NCBI RefSeq assembly: GCF_001559865.1
Contig: NZ_LOHE01000078.1
Span: 1-51,694, forward strand
Length of the DNA stretch: 51,694 nt
From: Abyssisolibacter fermentans
Lineage (GTDB): Bacteria > Bacillota > Clostridia > Tissierellales > MCWD3
Direction of reading: 5' to 3'
The translations under genes were made by a program, and so were the position numbers. Below, one piece after another: positions 1 through 9,951 of the stretch. Numbering within the stretch: the stretch's first letter is position 1; each line of letters starts with the position of its first letter. The notes under the pieces are model-generated. The model searched no databases. It saw only the letters and a list, made by a program, of their open reading frames with translations, and had not been told where the DNA came from.

Positions 1-23
1 CAATAATTATTTAATATTATAAT

Positions 24-194
24 GCCCAGATTATTAATAGAAAATTAAATACTCTACTGTATCCTTCTGATTATAACAAGGCGAAAGATGTCCATTAAAT
101 GGCAGGCATACTCGGTATGCCTGCGAATTCACTGAAATCTTCTAATTCAGAAACTTACAGCATATTATCGAGAGTTATACGAATAATCAGGGTA
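24..194. repeat. Family A palindromic element (copy A1)
   Basis: The ends form an inverted repeat, GCCCAGATTATTAATA on the left and an imperfect match ending GAATAATCAGGGT on the right. Inside is a small perfect hairpin, GGCATAC-TCG-GTATGCC. Long internal stretches match the element at 31178-31475, but without the family C insert found there. There is no open reading frame. It looks like a non-autonomous, MITE-like element downstream of argS. Confidence 0.7.
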
Positions 195-212
195 ATAGTA
201 TATGAAATATGG

Positions 213-239
213 ACAAAAAAAAAGACATCATAGATGTCC
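213..239 (-). terminator. Rho-independent terminator of argS
   Basis: On the minus strand GACATC-TAT-GATGTC is followed by nine T residues. It lies about 150 bases beyond the argS stop codon and is the only clear terminator there. Confidence 0.75.
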
Positions 240-389
240 AGAAAAAAATTAGGTAATTATCTAACGTTGTTAGCTTCGACAACAGTTTATTAAATTATAC
301 TATATAATGATACATTTGTAAATATTTTTTAATATATTTAAAAATCTTTATAAATTATAACATAAAAATGTCGTTTTATGTTTTTCATT

Positions 390-2090
390 CTACATTTTAT
401 CAGGTGCTTGTATTCCAAGAAGTCCTAATGCTGTTTTTATAACATTCTTAGTACAATATACTAATAATAATCTTGCTTTTTTAACTTCCTCATCCTCTAC
501 TAATATTGGACAATTATGATAAAATCTATTAAACGCTTGAGCTATATCTACTAAATGTCTTGTTATGAAAGATGGTTCATTTTTTTCCATTGCATCTAAC
601 ACAACTTGTGCGAATGATTGTAACAACCTAACTAGATTTACTGCTTCTTCGTTAGTTAATAATGAAAAATCAACTTCACTGCTAACGTTTATTTTAGATT
701 TTTCCAACACACTATTTGCCCTAGCATGTGTGTATTGAACATATGGACCTGTTTCTCCTTCAAATGTCAAAGTTCTATCCCAAGAAAACGTGTAATCTTT
801 AATTCTGTTATTAGATAACTCTTGGAACATTATCGCTCCTATACCTACTTGTTTTGCTACGTTTTCTTTATTTTCTAAGTTTGGATTCTTGTTTGAAATA
901 ATATCTTTTGTTTTTTCAACTGCTTTTTTTAGTACATCTTCTAAGAAAACTACTCTTCCTTTTCTTGTTGACATAGTTCCTTCTTCTAAACTAACCATAC
1001 CAAATGGAACATGTATACAATCTTTTGCCCAATCATATCCCATCAATTCTACTACCTTAATCCATTGTTTAAAATGTAATGCTTGTTGAGCTCCAACCAC
1101 ATATATATTTTTGTAAAAATCATAAGTATCTTTCCTATATTTAGCTGCTGCTATATCCCTTGTCATATATAATGTGGAACCATCACTTTTTGTTATTAAT
1201 GCTGGCGGCATATTATATGACTCTAAATCAACTATCTTTGCTCCTTTTGAATCTTGTAATAATCCTTTTTCATTTAATATATTTATAATCTCAGGCATTT
1301 TGTCTGAATAGAAACTTTCTCCTGCATATGAATCATATTTAATATTTAGCATATCATATACTCTTTCAAATTCTTTTAAACTAACTTCTCTAAACCATTT
1401 CCATAAAGCATATGCTTCTTCATCTTTATCTTCTAATTTTTTAAACCAACCTCTAGCCTGATCATCAAGTTCTGGATCTTTCTCAGCTTCTTCGTGAAAT
1501 TTAACATAAATTTTTAACAATTCAGGTATTGGATTTGCTTCAATTGCTTCTTTATTCCCCCATTTTTTATATGCAACTATAAGTTTACCAAATTGTGTTC
1601 CATAGTCTCCTAAGTGATTTATACTAATAGCATTAAAACCTAAAAATTTATAGATATGAAATAATGAATTACCTATTACAGTACTTCTTATATGACCTAT
1701 ATGGAATGGTTTCGCAATATTTACGGATGAAAATTCAACTATTACATTTTTTCCTTCTCCTACATTTGTTGATCCAAATTTTTCTTTTTTCTCAAATGCA
1801 TCATTTAAAACTCCTTCGACTAAAAGCTTTTTGTTTACAAAGAAATTTACGTATCCACCTTTATTCTCTATTTTTTCAAAATACTCATTTGCTTCAAGTT
1901 TTTGAGTTAGTTCCTGAGCTATAATATTTGGTGATTTTCTAAAAACTTTAGCTAATTTAAAACAAGGAAATGCATAATCACCCATGTCATAATTTGGCGG
2001 TACCTCTACCAATTCTTCTAGCTGCTCAATACTCATTTCTTCTATTTCATCATTTAATGCTTGTGATAATTGTTTTTTAAAATCAATCAT
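390..2090 (-). CDS. argS: Arginyl-tRNA synthetase
   Basis: Class Ia synthetase that charges tRNA-Arg with arginine in the cytoplasm. The 566 residues match the family length. The class I signature appears as FHIGH at residues 129-133 and the KMSKS-type loop as MSTRKG at about 373-378. The C-terminal part (FNRFYHNCPIL) is the DALR anticodon-binding domain. The start codon is preceded by AGGAGG at good spacing. The gene is expressed from a T-box leader whose specifier is AGA, so transcription should respond to uncharged tRNA-Arg. The distance from the T-box terminator to the start codon is about 950 bases, unusually long, and most of it is repeats. Confidence 0.97.
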   Translation of the reverse strand: MIDFKKQLSQALNDEIEEMSIEQLEELVEVPPNYDMGDYAFPCFKLAKVFRKSPNIIAQELTQKLEANEYFEKIENKGGYVNFFVNKKLLVEGVLNDAFEKKEKFGSTNVGEGKNVIVEFSSVNIAKPFHIGHIRSTVIGNSLFHIYKFLGFNAISINHLGDYGTQFGKLIVAYKKWGNKEAIEANPIPELLKIYVKFHEEAEKDPELDDQARGWFKKLEDKDEEAYALWKWFREVSLKEFERVYDMLNIKYDSYAGESFYSDKMPEIINILNEKGLLQDSKGAKIVDLESYNMPPALITKSDGSTLYMTRDIAAAKYRKDTYDFYKNIYVVGAQQALHFKQWIKVVELMGYDWAKDCIHVPFGMVSLEEGTMSTRKGRVVFLEDVLKKAVEKTKDIISNKNPNLENKENVAKQVGIGAIMFQELSNNRIKDYTFSWDRTLTFEGETGPYVQYTHARANSVLEKSKINVSSEVDFSLLTNEEAVNLVRLLQSFAQVVLDAMEKNEPSFITRHLVDIAQAFNRFYHNCPILVEDEEVKKARLLLVYCTKNVIKTALGLLGIQAPDKM

Positions 2091-2254
2091 TTTTATTACC
2101 TCCTATATTAAATATAAATCCAGAATGGATTATACTCGCTCAAAATCAAAATTTTAATTTTTTGCTTTTTTAATCTTTTGCATTGTTTTTTACTATATTT
2201 TTGTATTTTTATATTTTTATATTTTTATATTTTTGTTTCTCTTTTTTAATCATT

Positions 2255-3041
2255 TAAGCAGAATTTCGCCATTTAAACTCTCATTTTATTTAAATGAATT
2301 AAAATGAGTGAAGTTCAAGGCATTATTATAATTTGTAACTCAGACTCATCCTTCCTCTGAGTAAGCGATTCACTCCAAATTTAAATTTGGGTTCTCTGCT
2401 TACATATATGAGCGTATTATGATGTAGCTCACTACTCGCTTCGCTCCTAGGAGTAAGTGATTCACAGGAAATCTTAGATTTCTGTTCTCTACTCATGATT
2501 AGTCGTGAAAAAACTTATGAAACTCCTACTCATTCTTCGTATGAGTAAGCGACTCACTCAAAATCAAAGATTTTGGTTCACTGCTTAACGAAGAAATTCG
2601 CCAATAAACTCTCATTTAATTTAAATGAATTAAAATGAGTGAAGTTCAAGGCATTATTATAATATGTAACTCAGACTCATACTTCCTCTGAGTAAGCGAT
2701 TCACTCAAAATTAAAATTTGGGTTCACTGCTTTCTAACTCTTTATTTATATATTTTTTTTATCATACATAATTTTTTATCAAAGCTTAATGTCTGAATTA
2801 CTGTAATCATCAGCTGTAACTCCTACTCACTTTGTTCCTAGGAGTAAGCGACTCACACCAAATCATAGATTTGGGTTCGCTGCTTAACGCAGAAATTCGC
2901 CATTTAACTCTCATTTAATTTAAATGAATTAAAATGAGTGAAGTTCAAGGCATTAAATTTATCACGGATATGAGCGTATTTTTATACGTAATTAGTCGTG
3001 ATAAATTTAATAACGAAGAAATTCGCCATTTTAATTTATTT
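2255..3041. repeat. Tandem palindromic repeat block in the argS leader
   Basis: Three copies of a unit of about 300 bases start near 2262, 2585 and 2885. Each begins with an ATTCGCCA-type segment, followed by AACTCTCATTT, a near-palindrome around ATTTAAATGAATTAAAATGA, and GTTCAAGGCATTA. Copies of the shorter family B unit (GAGTAAGCGA...CTCTGCTTA) fall between them. The copy closest to the T-box, 2906-3044, folds end to end: TATCACGGATATGAGCGTAT pairs with the TACG...AGTCGTGATA arm, and the outer arms pair as well. No credible gene is present. The block is transcribed as part of the argS leader. Confidence 0.85.
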
Positions 3042-3295
3042 AAAAAACTCTCGTCTCCGCATTTATACATACAGAGACGAGAGTTCAATTTTCCCGCGTT
3101 ACCACTCTTATTGATACATATATATATGTATCCACTCAACAATTTTAACGCAATTAACGGTATACTATACTTTATTTCCAGTATACTTCTCCAAGGCTCT
3201 ATTCAAATACAAGTGTATATTGAGCTCACACCAACCTCAACTCGCTTAAAATTGACTTGTAATTTACTATTCTTTTCATAGAATTTATCGTGTTT
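3042..3295 (-). promoter_or_regulatory. T-box leader for argS (specifier AGA, Arg)
   Basis: The minus strand carries a GGTTGGTG-type stem I element, a specifier region GAAT-AGA-GCC (AGA at 3198-3200), and the T-box AGAGTGGTAACGCGG at about 3092-3107. A strong terminator follows (CTCTCGTCTC paired with GAGACGAGAG, then a T run) at 3042-3086. The AGA codon is arginine and fits argS downstream. Established T-box logic is that uncharged tRNA binds specifier and T-box and prevents the terminator from forming. Confidence 0.92.
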
Positions 3296-3301
3296 TTTAA
3301 G

Positions 3302-3330
3302 AGTATATCATAAAATATTAACATATTCAA
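3302..3330 (-). promoter_or_regulatory. Sigma-A promoter of the argS T-box transcript
   Basis: TTGAAT, a 17-base spacer and TATACT, reading leftward. It lies just past the end of the GerMN lipoprotein gene and just before T-box stem I. Confidence 0.8.
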
Positions 3331-3352
3331 GAAATTTTAATCATTACCCTTT

Positions 3353-3952
3353 TTACTTATCTGTAAAAAAGTCCATATTATATTCAAATTCTTTTGTCAT
3401 ATCTATACCATTCAAATTTTTAATAGTTTCACCTTGAATTTTAAATGCTACCTTATCAATATCTTCAAAAACTGCAACTGTATTTATAACTCCTGCTAAT
3501 GATAACATTGTATTGTATTCATCTTTTTTCATACCCTTAACAAATCCGTTTGATAAATCAACTATTGCTTTATTACCATCTATTTCTAAACCTAATAGTT
3601 TTGTTCCACTAGGAATTGGAGAAATCAATCCATTAAATTCACCAAAAGATATTAAATGTTCTACAGCTATTTCTTTTACTGTTTTTGTCTTTAATCTTTC
3701 ATCATTGTTTTTAATAGTCATAGTTTGACTTGCAATATTAGGATATCCTTTTTCTTTTAAAAATAACACGTATTCAATATCTTCTACTTCACTAGTATCG
3801 TCTTCAACATTATTTTCTTCACCTTGATTATCTGTTTCTTCACCAATCTGGTTTTCATTATTAACTTCATCAACTGGATCATCACTTGAACATCCAACAA
3901 CTAATGACATACAAAGTATTATTGCTACAATCAACACAAGTAACTTCTTCAT
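3353..3952 (-). CDS. GerMN-domain lipoprotein
   Basis: A secreted, lipid-anchored protein of 199 residues. The start chosen is the ATG at 3952, directly behind AGGAGG, giving the N-terminus MKKLLVL; a longer frame upstream lacks a site. The signal peptide ends in LVVGC, with Cys21 as the lipidated residue. An acidic, low-complexity linker (about 22-60) leads to a C-terminal GerMN-type domain containing SGTKLLGLEIDGNKAIVDLS. GerMN domains occur in GerM and other sporulation or germination envelope proteins. It is the last gene of the mutS2-DUF523 run, 11 bases after DUF523. The exact role is not evident from sequence. Confidence 0.75.
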   Translation of the reverse strand: MKKLLVLIVAIILCMSLVVGCSSDDPVDEVNNENQIGEETDNQGEENNVEDDTSEVEDIEYVLFLKEKGYPNIASQTMTIKNNDERLKTKTVKEIAVEHLISFGEFNGLISPIPSGTKLLGLEIDGNKAIVDLSNGFVKGMKKDEYNTMLSLAGVINTVAVFEDIDKVAFKIQGETIKNLNGIDMTKEFEYNMDFFTDK

Positions 3953-3962
3953 ATTTTTCCTC

Positions 3963-4406
3963 CTATTCATTATAAATTTCCATATAATTTTCTTCATTGT
4001 AAATTTTAATATTATTATCAGAAAGCAAATGAGCAGTTAAGCCATTTCCTGTCACTGTTGCACCATTAAAATTTCCATCATATACTAAGCCATAACCACA
4101 TGATGGACTTCTCTGTTTTAATATAGCTATATCAGCTCCTATAGATTTTGCAAACTTCAAAGTCTCTTTTGCACCTATTTCGAATTGTTTAGTTACATCA
4201 TTTCCTTTACAATCCTTTACTTTTATCTCGTTGTTTTCTTTTATAATTTCACTTGGATTTCGAGGTGTTGTTAATCCTCCCAATTGCTCTGGACAAACCG
4301 GTACAGCTTTGCCTTCTTTTATTAGATTTACAATATCCTCTATTACTACGCTTTCACCATTGTATCTACAATTAATTCCTGCTAAACATGCACTGACTAG
4401 TATCAT
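3963..4406 (-). CDS. DUF523 family protein
   Basis: A 147-residue protein of the DUF523 family. It shows the family hallmarks: SACLAG near the N-terminus, VCPEQLGGL in the middle, and the cysteine-containing KQRSPSCG motif. Conserved cysteines suggest metal or redox chemistry, but the biochemical role is not established. The ATG at 4406 is preferred over an upstream in-frame TTG, because GGAGG directly abuts the TTG and lies nine bases from the ATG. It sits between mutS2 and the GerMN lipoprotein with short gaps, so the three are probably cotranscribed. Confidence 0.85.
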   Translation of the reverse strand: MILVSACLAGINCRYNGESVVIEDIVNLIKEGKAVPVCPEQLGGLTTPRNPSEIIKENNEIKVKDCKGNDVTKQFEIGAKETLKFAKSIGADIAILKQRSPSCGYGLVYDGNFNGATVTGNGLTAHLLSDNNIKIYNEENYMEIYNE

Positions 4407-4424
4407 TGTTGTCAACCTCCAATA

Positions 4425-6803
4425 TTACTTTAACTCTACTACTGTAACACCTGTTCCTCCTTCACTAAATTCACCTTGTCTATAGCTTTTAACATGCTTA
4501 TGTTTTTTTAATAATTGTCTTACTCCTTGTCTTAATACCCCTGTTCCTTTACCATGTATTATAGTGACTAAATTCAAATTAGATATATAAGCATCATCTA
4601 AGTACTTATCCACATCTAAAATAGCTTCTTCTACAGTTTTACCTCTTAAATCAATCTCAGTTTTAGCATAAGAAGTCTTTTTAGCAATAAATTTTCTTGT
4701 TGATTTTTGTATTTGCTCGTTTTCCTCATCCTGTGTTATTTGAAGATTTGATATATTGACATTTACTTTCATTATACCAACCTGAACTGTCAGATTTCCA
4801 TTCTCATCTGGTAATGATATTACTGTACCTACCTGATTCAAGTTAACTATTCTTACAGTGTCTCCAACAGATAAATTCTTAGGTGGTTTATAGTTAGGTA
4901 CATTCAATACTTCATCAGTTAATTCAGTATCTATTTTATCTATTTTAATTTTAAGTTTTTCTTTTGATTCCTGTAATCTCTTACTCTTCTCTTTTTCTAT
5001 TTGTACTGATAAATCTTTTATACCTTTTATAATATTATCAGCATCTTCCTTTGCTTGAGATAATATTTTTCTAGCTTCTACTTTTGCTTTCCTTTGAGCA
5101 TCTCTTTTTATTTTTTCTATTTTATCTTTTTTATCTAACAATTCTTCTCTAAGAATTTCCACTTCTTTTTTAAGAGCTTCTGATTCTTCTCTATTTTTCT
5201 CAGTAATAGTTCTATCTTTTTCAATGTCAGTTAGTATATCTTCAAATTGGATGCTTTCATTTGAGATATGTTTTTTGGCTTCCTTTATGATGAACTCTTG
5301 AAGTCCTAACTTTTTAGAGATTTCAAAAGCATTTGATTTCCCTGCAATTCCTATTAATAGTTTATATGTCGGACTTAACGTTTCAACATCAAATTCAACA
5401 GCTGCATTTTCGACATTATCATTGCTTAAAGCATATAGTTTTAACTCGCTATAATGTGTAGTCGCTACAGTTCTTATTTTATTTTTATTTAAGTATTCAA
5501 GTATTGATATAGCTAATGCTGCACCTTCTGTCGGATCAGTCCCTGCTCCCAATTCATCAAACAATACTAAACTATTGTCTCTTACTGAATTCAAAATATC
5601 TATAATATTTGTCATATGAGCTGAAAATGTACTCAAGCTTTGCTCTATACTTTGCTCATCTCCTATGTCTGCAAATACCTCTTTAAATATATTTATTATA
5701 CTTCCTGAAGCAGATGGAATATGCAATCCTGCTTGAGCCATCAAGGTTAATAATCCCATAGTTTTTAAAGTTACTGTTTTACCTCCTGTGTTAGGACCTG
5801 TTATTACCAGAGAAGTGAATTCCTTCCCTACATAAATATCTATTGGTACAACAGCTTTTTTATCTATCAAAGGATGTCTTGCTTTTTTTATTGAAACATA
5901 CCCTTCGTTATTTAATTTTGGTTTAATTGCATCCATATCCAATGCTAATTTGCCTTTTGCAAATATAAAATCAATTTTACCTAATAATTTTACATTTGTG
6001 CTTATTTCGTCAACTACTTCTGCTATCATTGCTGACAATTCGCTTAATATTCTCTTTATTTCTTCTTCTTCTTCTAATCTTAACTGATTTAATTCATTAT
6101 TCATATTTACTATTGCCATTGGCTCTATAAAAAGCGTTGCTCCACTTGAAGATTGATCATGAATAAGACCCGGAAACTGTACTCTATATTCTTGTTTTAC
6201 AGGAACAACAAATCTGTCATTTCTCATTGTGACTAAACTTTCTTGTAAATATTTTTTGTTTTGTGTTGAATTTATTATTGAAGACAATTTGCTTCTAACT
6301 GATTGTTTTTTTGTTTCTATTTTTCTTCTAATACTTCTTAATGTACTACTTGCATTATCAGATATTTCTTCTTCACTTATAATTGAATTAAATATACTAT
6401 CTTCTATACTTTTGTATTCATTCAATTCTTCAATATAATTCTCAATGATGTAATAACTCGACTTTTTGTCAGCTTTATCATTTTTTATAAATGATTTTAA
6501 TCTTCGTGAAACTCTTAATAAATCAGCTGTATTAAGTAGTCCTCTTGGTGATAAAACTGCTCCAATTTTAGCTCTTCTAAGTTCATTGCTTATATCTCTA
6601 ATTCCACCTAATGGAGGATTACCTCTTTTAAGTAGAATATTCATAGCTTCATTAGTTTCTTCTTGCATTGACTGTACAATTTCAAACTCTGAAGAAGGTT
6701 CTAATTTGCTAACCATGTCTTTTCCTAAACTGGATTCTGCTTTTTGTTGTAATTTATCAATTATTTTATGATATTCTAATACTCTTAAAGCTCTTTTGTT
6801 CAT
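4425..6803 (-). CDS. mutS2: MutS2 ATPase/endonuclease (RqcU-type)
   Basis: A 792-residue MutS-family ATPase. The Walker A motif is GPNTGGKT at about residues 329-336, and a DELGAGTDP-type Walker B follows. A long coiled-coil region (about 510-620) comes next. A C-terminal Smr domain begins at IDLRGKT and contains the HGKGTGVLR motif. Family members act on stalled or collided ribosomes and on recombination intermediates rather than in mismatch repair. The lysine- and glutamate-rich coil is typical. It starts 12 bases after the U32 gene with an AAGGAGAG site, so it is probably translated from the zapA-U32-mutS2 mRNA. Confidence 0.95.
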   Translation of the reverse strand: MNKRALRVLEYHKIIDKLQQKAESSLGKDMVSKLEPSSEFEIVQSMQEETNEAMNILLKRGNPPLGGIRDISNELRRAKIGAVLSPRGLLNTADLLRVSRRLKSFIKNDKADKKSSYYIIENYIEELNEYKSIEDSIFNSIISEEEISDNASSTLRSIRRKIETKKQSVRSKLSSIINSTQNKKYLQESLVTMRNDRFVVPVKQEYRVQFPGLIHDQSSSGATLFIEPMAIVNMNNELNQLRLEEEEEIKRILSELSAMIAEVVDEISTNVKLLGKIDFIFAKGKLALDMDAIKPKLNNEGYVSIKKARHPLIDKKAVVPIDIYVGKEFTSLVITGPNTGGKTVTLKTMGLLTLMAQAGLHIPSASGSIINIFKEVFADIGDEQSIEQSLSTFSAHMTNIIDILNSVRDNSLVLFDELGAGTDPTEGAALAISILEYLNKNKIRTVATTHYSELKLYALSNDNVENAAVEFDVETLSPTYKLLIGIAGKSNAFEISKKLGLQEFIIKEAKKHISNESIQFEDILTDIEKDRTITEKNREESEALKKEVEILREELLDKKDKIEKIKRDAQRKAKVEARKILSQAKEDADNIIKGIKDLSVQIEKEKSKRLQESKEKLKIKIDKIDTELTDEVLNVPNYKPPKNLSVGDTVRIVNLNQVGTVISLPDENGNLTVQVGIMKVNVNISNLQITQDEENEQIQKSTRKFIAKKTSYAKTEIDLRGKTVEEAILDVDKYLDDAYISNLNLVTIIHGKGTGVLRQGVRQLLKKHKHVKSYRQGEFSEGGTGVTVVELK

Positions 6804-6815
6804 AAAACTCTCTCC

Positions 6816-9284
6816 TTATAAAACACCTCTATAGTAATGTCCTTTAGTAATGTCTATACCTTTAGCTTTTAGTTTTTTTACAAATTCTTTGGCTTCATTT
6901 CTATTTATTAATCCATTGATATAATCATAATATATAGCTTGTATATCTTTAATCATATCGCCGTTTTCTATAGTAAAATCTAATCTATAATAATCAATCT
7001 TACCTTTTAATAATTCATCTAAATATTCCAACATCACTAATGGTTCACTATTATAGATAGTAGTGTAATTATATTTTCTAAATAACGGAAATACTTTGCC
7101 TTTTCTATCCTTTAATCCTAATTCACCATTATTTTTACACAAACTGCAATTATTGCTACCTTTACATTTTGTATATATTGCTATAGGGCAATATTTTGTA
7201 ACCATCATTGGATAGTATCCATAAACAGTTGTTTCACAATTGTTTTCTGTTTTGGAAGCTATTTTATTTACCTGATCTAATTTTAACTCAGATGATAAAG
7301 TGAAACTATCTGCTCCATAATCTTTTAGAGCTTTTATAGAATAATTATTGAAAATATTAAATCCTGTATCACAATGAATACTATGTTTACTATTTTTTAA
7401 TAATTTTAATGCTCCATAGTTTGATACACTTATCCCATTAATATTTTCTACTAAGTTTATATTTTGTTTTAGCTTTTGAAATTTATCATTAGTAATAATT
7501 CTATCAGTTTTTAGATAAACTTCTATATTTTTCTCTTTTAATTTGTTTATATATTTATCCAAACCATCAAAGTAGTTTATATATAATCTATCAACCTTTG
7601 ATAAATCTAACTGTTTCAATTGGTATTCATTATTGATAGATATTGATAATCTCTTCAAACTGCTATCTATCCTAGATTTCAATTTAAACATATCTGATTT
7701 GTTAACTTCATTAATATCAATAAAATTTCGTTTGTTAAAATTAGAATATAAGACTTCCAGCTTTTCTATAGCACTTCTTCTCAAGTAATTCAATTTGCTA
7801 ACAGGCATAGCTATATTATCATCCATTGTAATATCTATTGTATTTAATTTGAAAATACTATCACTTAATTTGCTAAGCTGTTTTATTACAATTTCCTTAG
7901 AAATTGGTTTATTAATAGCTTCTTCAACTAAATAATCACCTTCAATTGTAACATAATTATTGTCATCATCACAAGCTGTTAAGATTGGTTTTAAGCCTTT
8001 TTTTAATTCAATGAAGAAGCTTACAGTTTTCATTTTGTTAACTTTTTTATCTTTAAAAGTTTCTTCTGCTCTTTTATTTAATAAATAGTCTGATGTCTTC
8101 ATTACTAAACAGCCATTATTTATACCTTGTATATATGGGATTTCTGCTACTTTACCTCTTGTTACAGAATCAACCTTTTTACCTTTTAAAAACAATCTAT
8201 CAACTAATATACCTTTATTTTCTAACCCATTTATTATAAATTGTATCCCATCACCTTTGTGTAAATCTTGTTGCAATTTTATAGCTATATAGCTACCTTT
8301 TTTAACACTAACTATAGTACCTAAATAAACACCTTTATTATTAGATCTGTCTAATGAAATTATATCCTTAAATTCTTCATTAAAAAGAAATCCTTTTGTA
8401 AAACCTCTATTAAATATTTGTTCTATTTCTTTCATATCTTTTTTAGAAACTTGTCTATTTTTGTCTTCATATAATACCTTATCTAAAGCTTTTCTATATT
8501 TATTTACTACTATAGCAACATATTCTGGTTTTTTCATTCTACCTTCTATTTTAAGTGATGTAAGACCTGAATTCACTATATCTTCCATGTGCTCTATGGT
8601 TTGTAAATCCTTTAAGCTTAATAAATACTTATTAGATAAATTTGGATCAATAGTGTTTTTTGATTTTAAGTTAACTAATGTGTATGGCATTCTACATGGC
8701 TGTGCACATCTTCCTCTATTGCCACTCCTTTGTCCAATTAAACTACTCATAAGACATTGCCCTGAATAGCTAACACAAAGAGCTCCATGAATAAAACCTT
8801 CTAGCTCCAATTCAGTCTTACTTTTTATCTCTTTAATTTCATTCATAGATACTTCTCTTGCAAGTACTACTCTTTTAAAACCCCAATCTTCTAAAAACTG
8901 TACCCCTAGATAATTATTAATAGTCATTTGTGTACTAGCATGTAATTCTAAATTAGGTAAAACTTTTTTTATAAGACTTATTAAGCCCATGTCTTGCACA
9001 ATAATAGCATCTACGTCGATATTATATAAATATACTATATAATCAATAGCATCTTTTAATTCATCATTATTAAGTAAGATATTAATAGTCACATATACTC
9101 TTACTCCATTTAAATGTGCGTAATTTACAGCTTGTTTAAGCTCTTCTTCATCAAAGTTTGATGCATATTGCCTAGCATTAAATAATTTTCCTCCTAAATA
9201 TACTGCATTTGCTCCGTTTTTTATTGCTGCATATAATGATTCTATACTACCTACTGGTGCCAATATTTCAATGTCGTTCTTCAT
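6816..9284 (-). CDS. U32 family peptidase / RlhA-like hydroxylase
   Basis: An 822-residue protein of the long U32 class. The N-terminal domain opens with EILAPVGS and contains the cysteine cluster CLMSS...RGRCAQPCRMPY at about residues 170-200. The middle is a DUF3656-type region. The C-terminal part is a second U32-like segment with another cysteine set (CPIAIYTKC...CSLC). Relatives include RlhA, which hydroxylates a cytidine of 23S rRNA, and collagenase-type peptidases. An RNA-modifying role fits the Fe-S-type cysteines better than proteolysis. It sits between zapA and mutS2 with gaps of 18 and 12 bases. Which substrate this copy uses is not visible. Confidence 0.85.
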   Translation of the reverse strand: MKNDIEILAPVGSIESLYAAIKNGANAVYLGGKLFNARQYASNFDEEELKQAVNYAHLNGVRVYVTINILLNNDELKDAIDYIVYLYNIDVDAIIVQDMGLISLIKKVLPNLELHASTQMTINNYLGVQFLEDWGFKRVVLAREVSMNEIKEIKSKTELELEGFIHGALCVSYSGQCLMSSLIGQRSGNRGRCAQPCRMPYTLVNLKSKNTIDPNLSNKYLLSLKDLQTIEHMEDIVNSGLTSLKIEGRMKKPEYVAIVVNKYRKALDKVLYEDKNRQVSKKDMKEIEQIFNRGFTKGFLFNEEFKDIISLDRSNNKGVYLGTIVSVKKGSYIAIKLQQDLHKGDGIQFIINGLENKGILVDRLFLKGKKVDSVTRGKVAEIPYIQGINNGCLVMKTSDYLLNKRAEETFKDKKVNKMKTVSFFIELKKGLKPILTACDDDNNYVTIEGDYLVEEAINKPISKEIVIKQLSKLSDSIFKLNTIDITMDDNIAMPVSKLNYLRRSAIEKLEVLYSNFNKRNFIDINEVNKSDMFKLKSRIDSSLKRLSISINNEYQLKQLDLSKVDRLYINYFDGLDKYINKLKEKNIEVYLKTDRIITNDKFQKLKQNINLVENINGISVSNYGALKLLKNSKHSIHCDTGFNIFNNYSIKALKDYGADSFTLSSELKLDQVNKIASKTENNCETTVYGYYPMMVTKYCPIAIYTKCKGSNNCSLCKNNGELGLKDRKGKVFPLFRKYNYTTIYNSEPLVMLEYLDELLKGKIDYYRLDFTIENGDMIKDIQAIYYDYINGLINRNEAKEFVKKLKAKGIDITKGHYYRGVL

Positions 9285-9302
9285 ATCTTCCTCCCAAAAA
9301 AT

Positions 9303-9851
9303 CTATTTCAAGCTGTTATCATATAGTTTTTTTAGTTCTTCTAACTCTTTTTTTGTCTGTAACATTTCTACATGATTTTCAAATAATTTATTTTGAAGTT
9401 GACTTATTATCTGATGACATTTTTCAAGTTCATCTTCTTTAAGCTTTAATGACTCCTCTTGATGCTTACATTTCTTTTCATATTTATTATTTTCATGTTT
9501 TAACAATTTATTACTCTCAGAATAATTTTTATTCTCCTCTGTTAGTCTAGTAAATTCTTTGCTATAATATTCTAGTTTCTGTTTTGTAGATTTTAGCTCA
9601 TCTAGTGGTTCTTTTACTTCTACTTTTAAATTATTTAATTCTTCGTCTATTTTATGCAATTTGTCAGCAATAGTAAATGCAGTCAAAGTAGCTGCCATTG
9701 ATTGACCTAACTTGGAATTTTGCGATATTATATCTCTCATAGTTTGATCTACGTATTCTGCAATCAACTGAATATATTCTTCTGGTTCATTTCCAATAAC
9801 AGTATAATCTTGCCCATTTATTCTAACTATGACTTTATTTTTTTCAGTCAT
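9303..9851 (-). CDS. zapA: Cell division protein ZapA, extended coiled coil
   Basis: A 182-residue cytoplasmic protein. The N-terminal 90 residues (IRINGQDYTVIG..., then AATLTAFTIADKLHKI) are the ZapA fold, which bundles FtsZ filaments at the division site. The remaining half is an almost unbroken charged coiled coil (about 75-180). Typical ZapA proteins are 85-135 residues, so this one carries an added coil. An AGAGAGGT site precedes the ATG. It follows pheT after a terminator and a family C repeat, and leads the zapA-U32-mutS2 run, as zapA does near pheT and mutS2 in Bacillus. Confidence 0.85.
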   Translation of the reverse strand: MTEKNKVIVRINGQDYTVIGNEPEEYIQLIAEYVDQTMRDIISQNSKLGQSMAATLTAFTIADKLHKIDEELNNLKVEVKEPLDELKSTKQKLEYYSKEFTRLTEENKNYSESNKLLKHENNKYEKKCKHQEESLKLKEDELEKCHQIISQLQNKLFENHVEMLQTKKELEELKKLYDNSLK

Positions 9852-9951
9852 ATAAAAACCTCTCTTTCAAATCTAGCAATAATTTCTTTATTCATATATA
9901 TTTCTTGCAACATACATACTTTTCCTGCTACAAATCGTATTTATAGCTATT

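Noticed and set aside
2255-3041. CRISPR array reading of the tandem repeats
   Set aside because: Units are about 300 bases with palindromic interiors, with no short identical repeats separated by unique spacers; no cas genes in the window.
2934-3281. 115-codon plus-strand frame over the argS T-box
   Set aside because: It is opposite a well-formed T-box and repeat palindrome, has no ribosome site, and its composition reflects the repeat.
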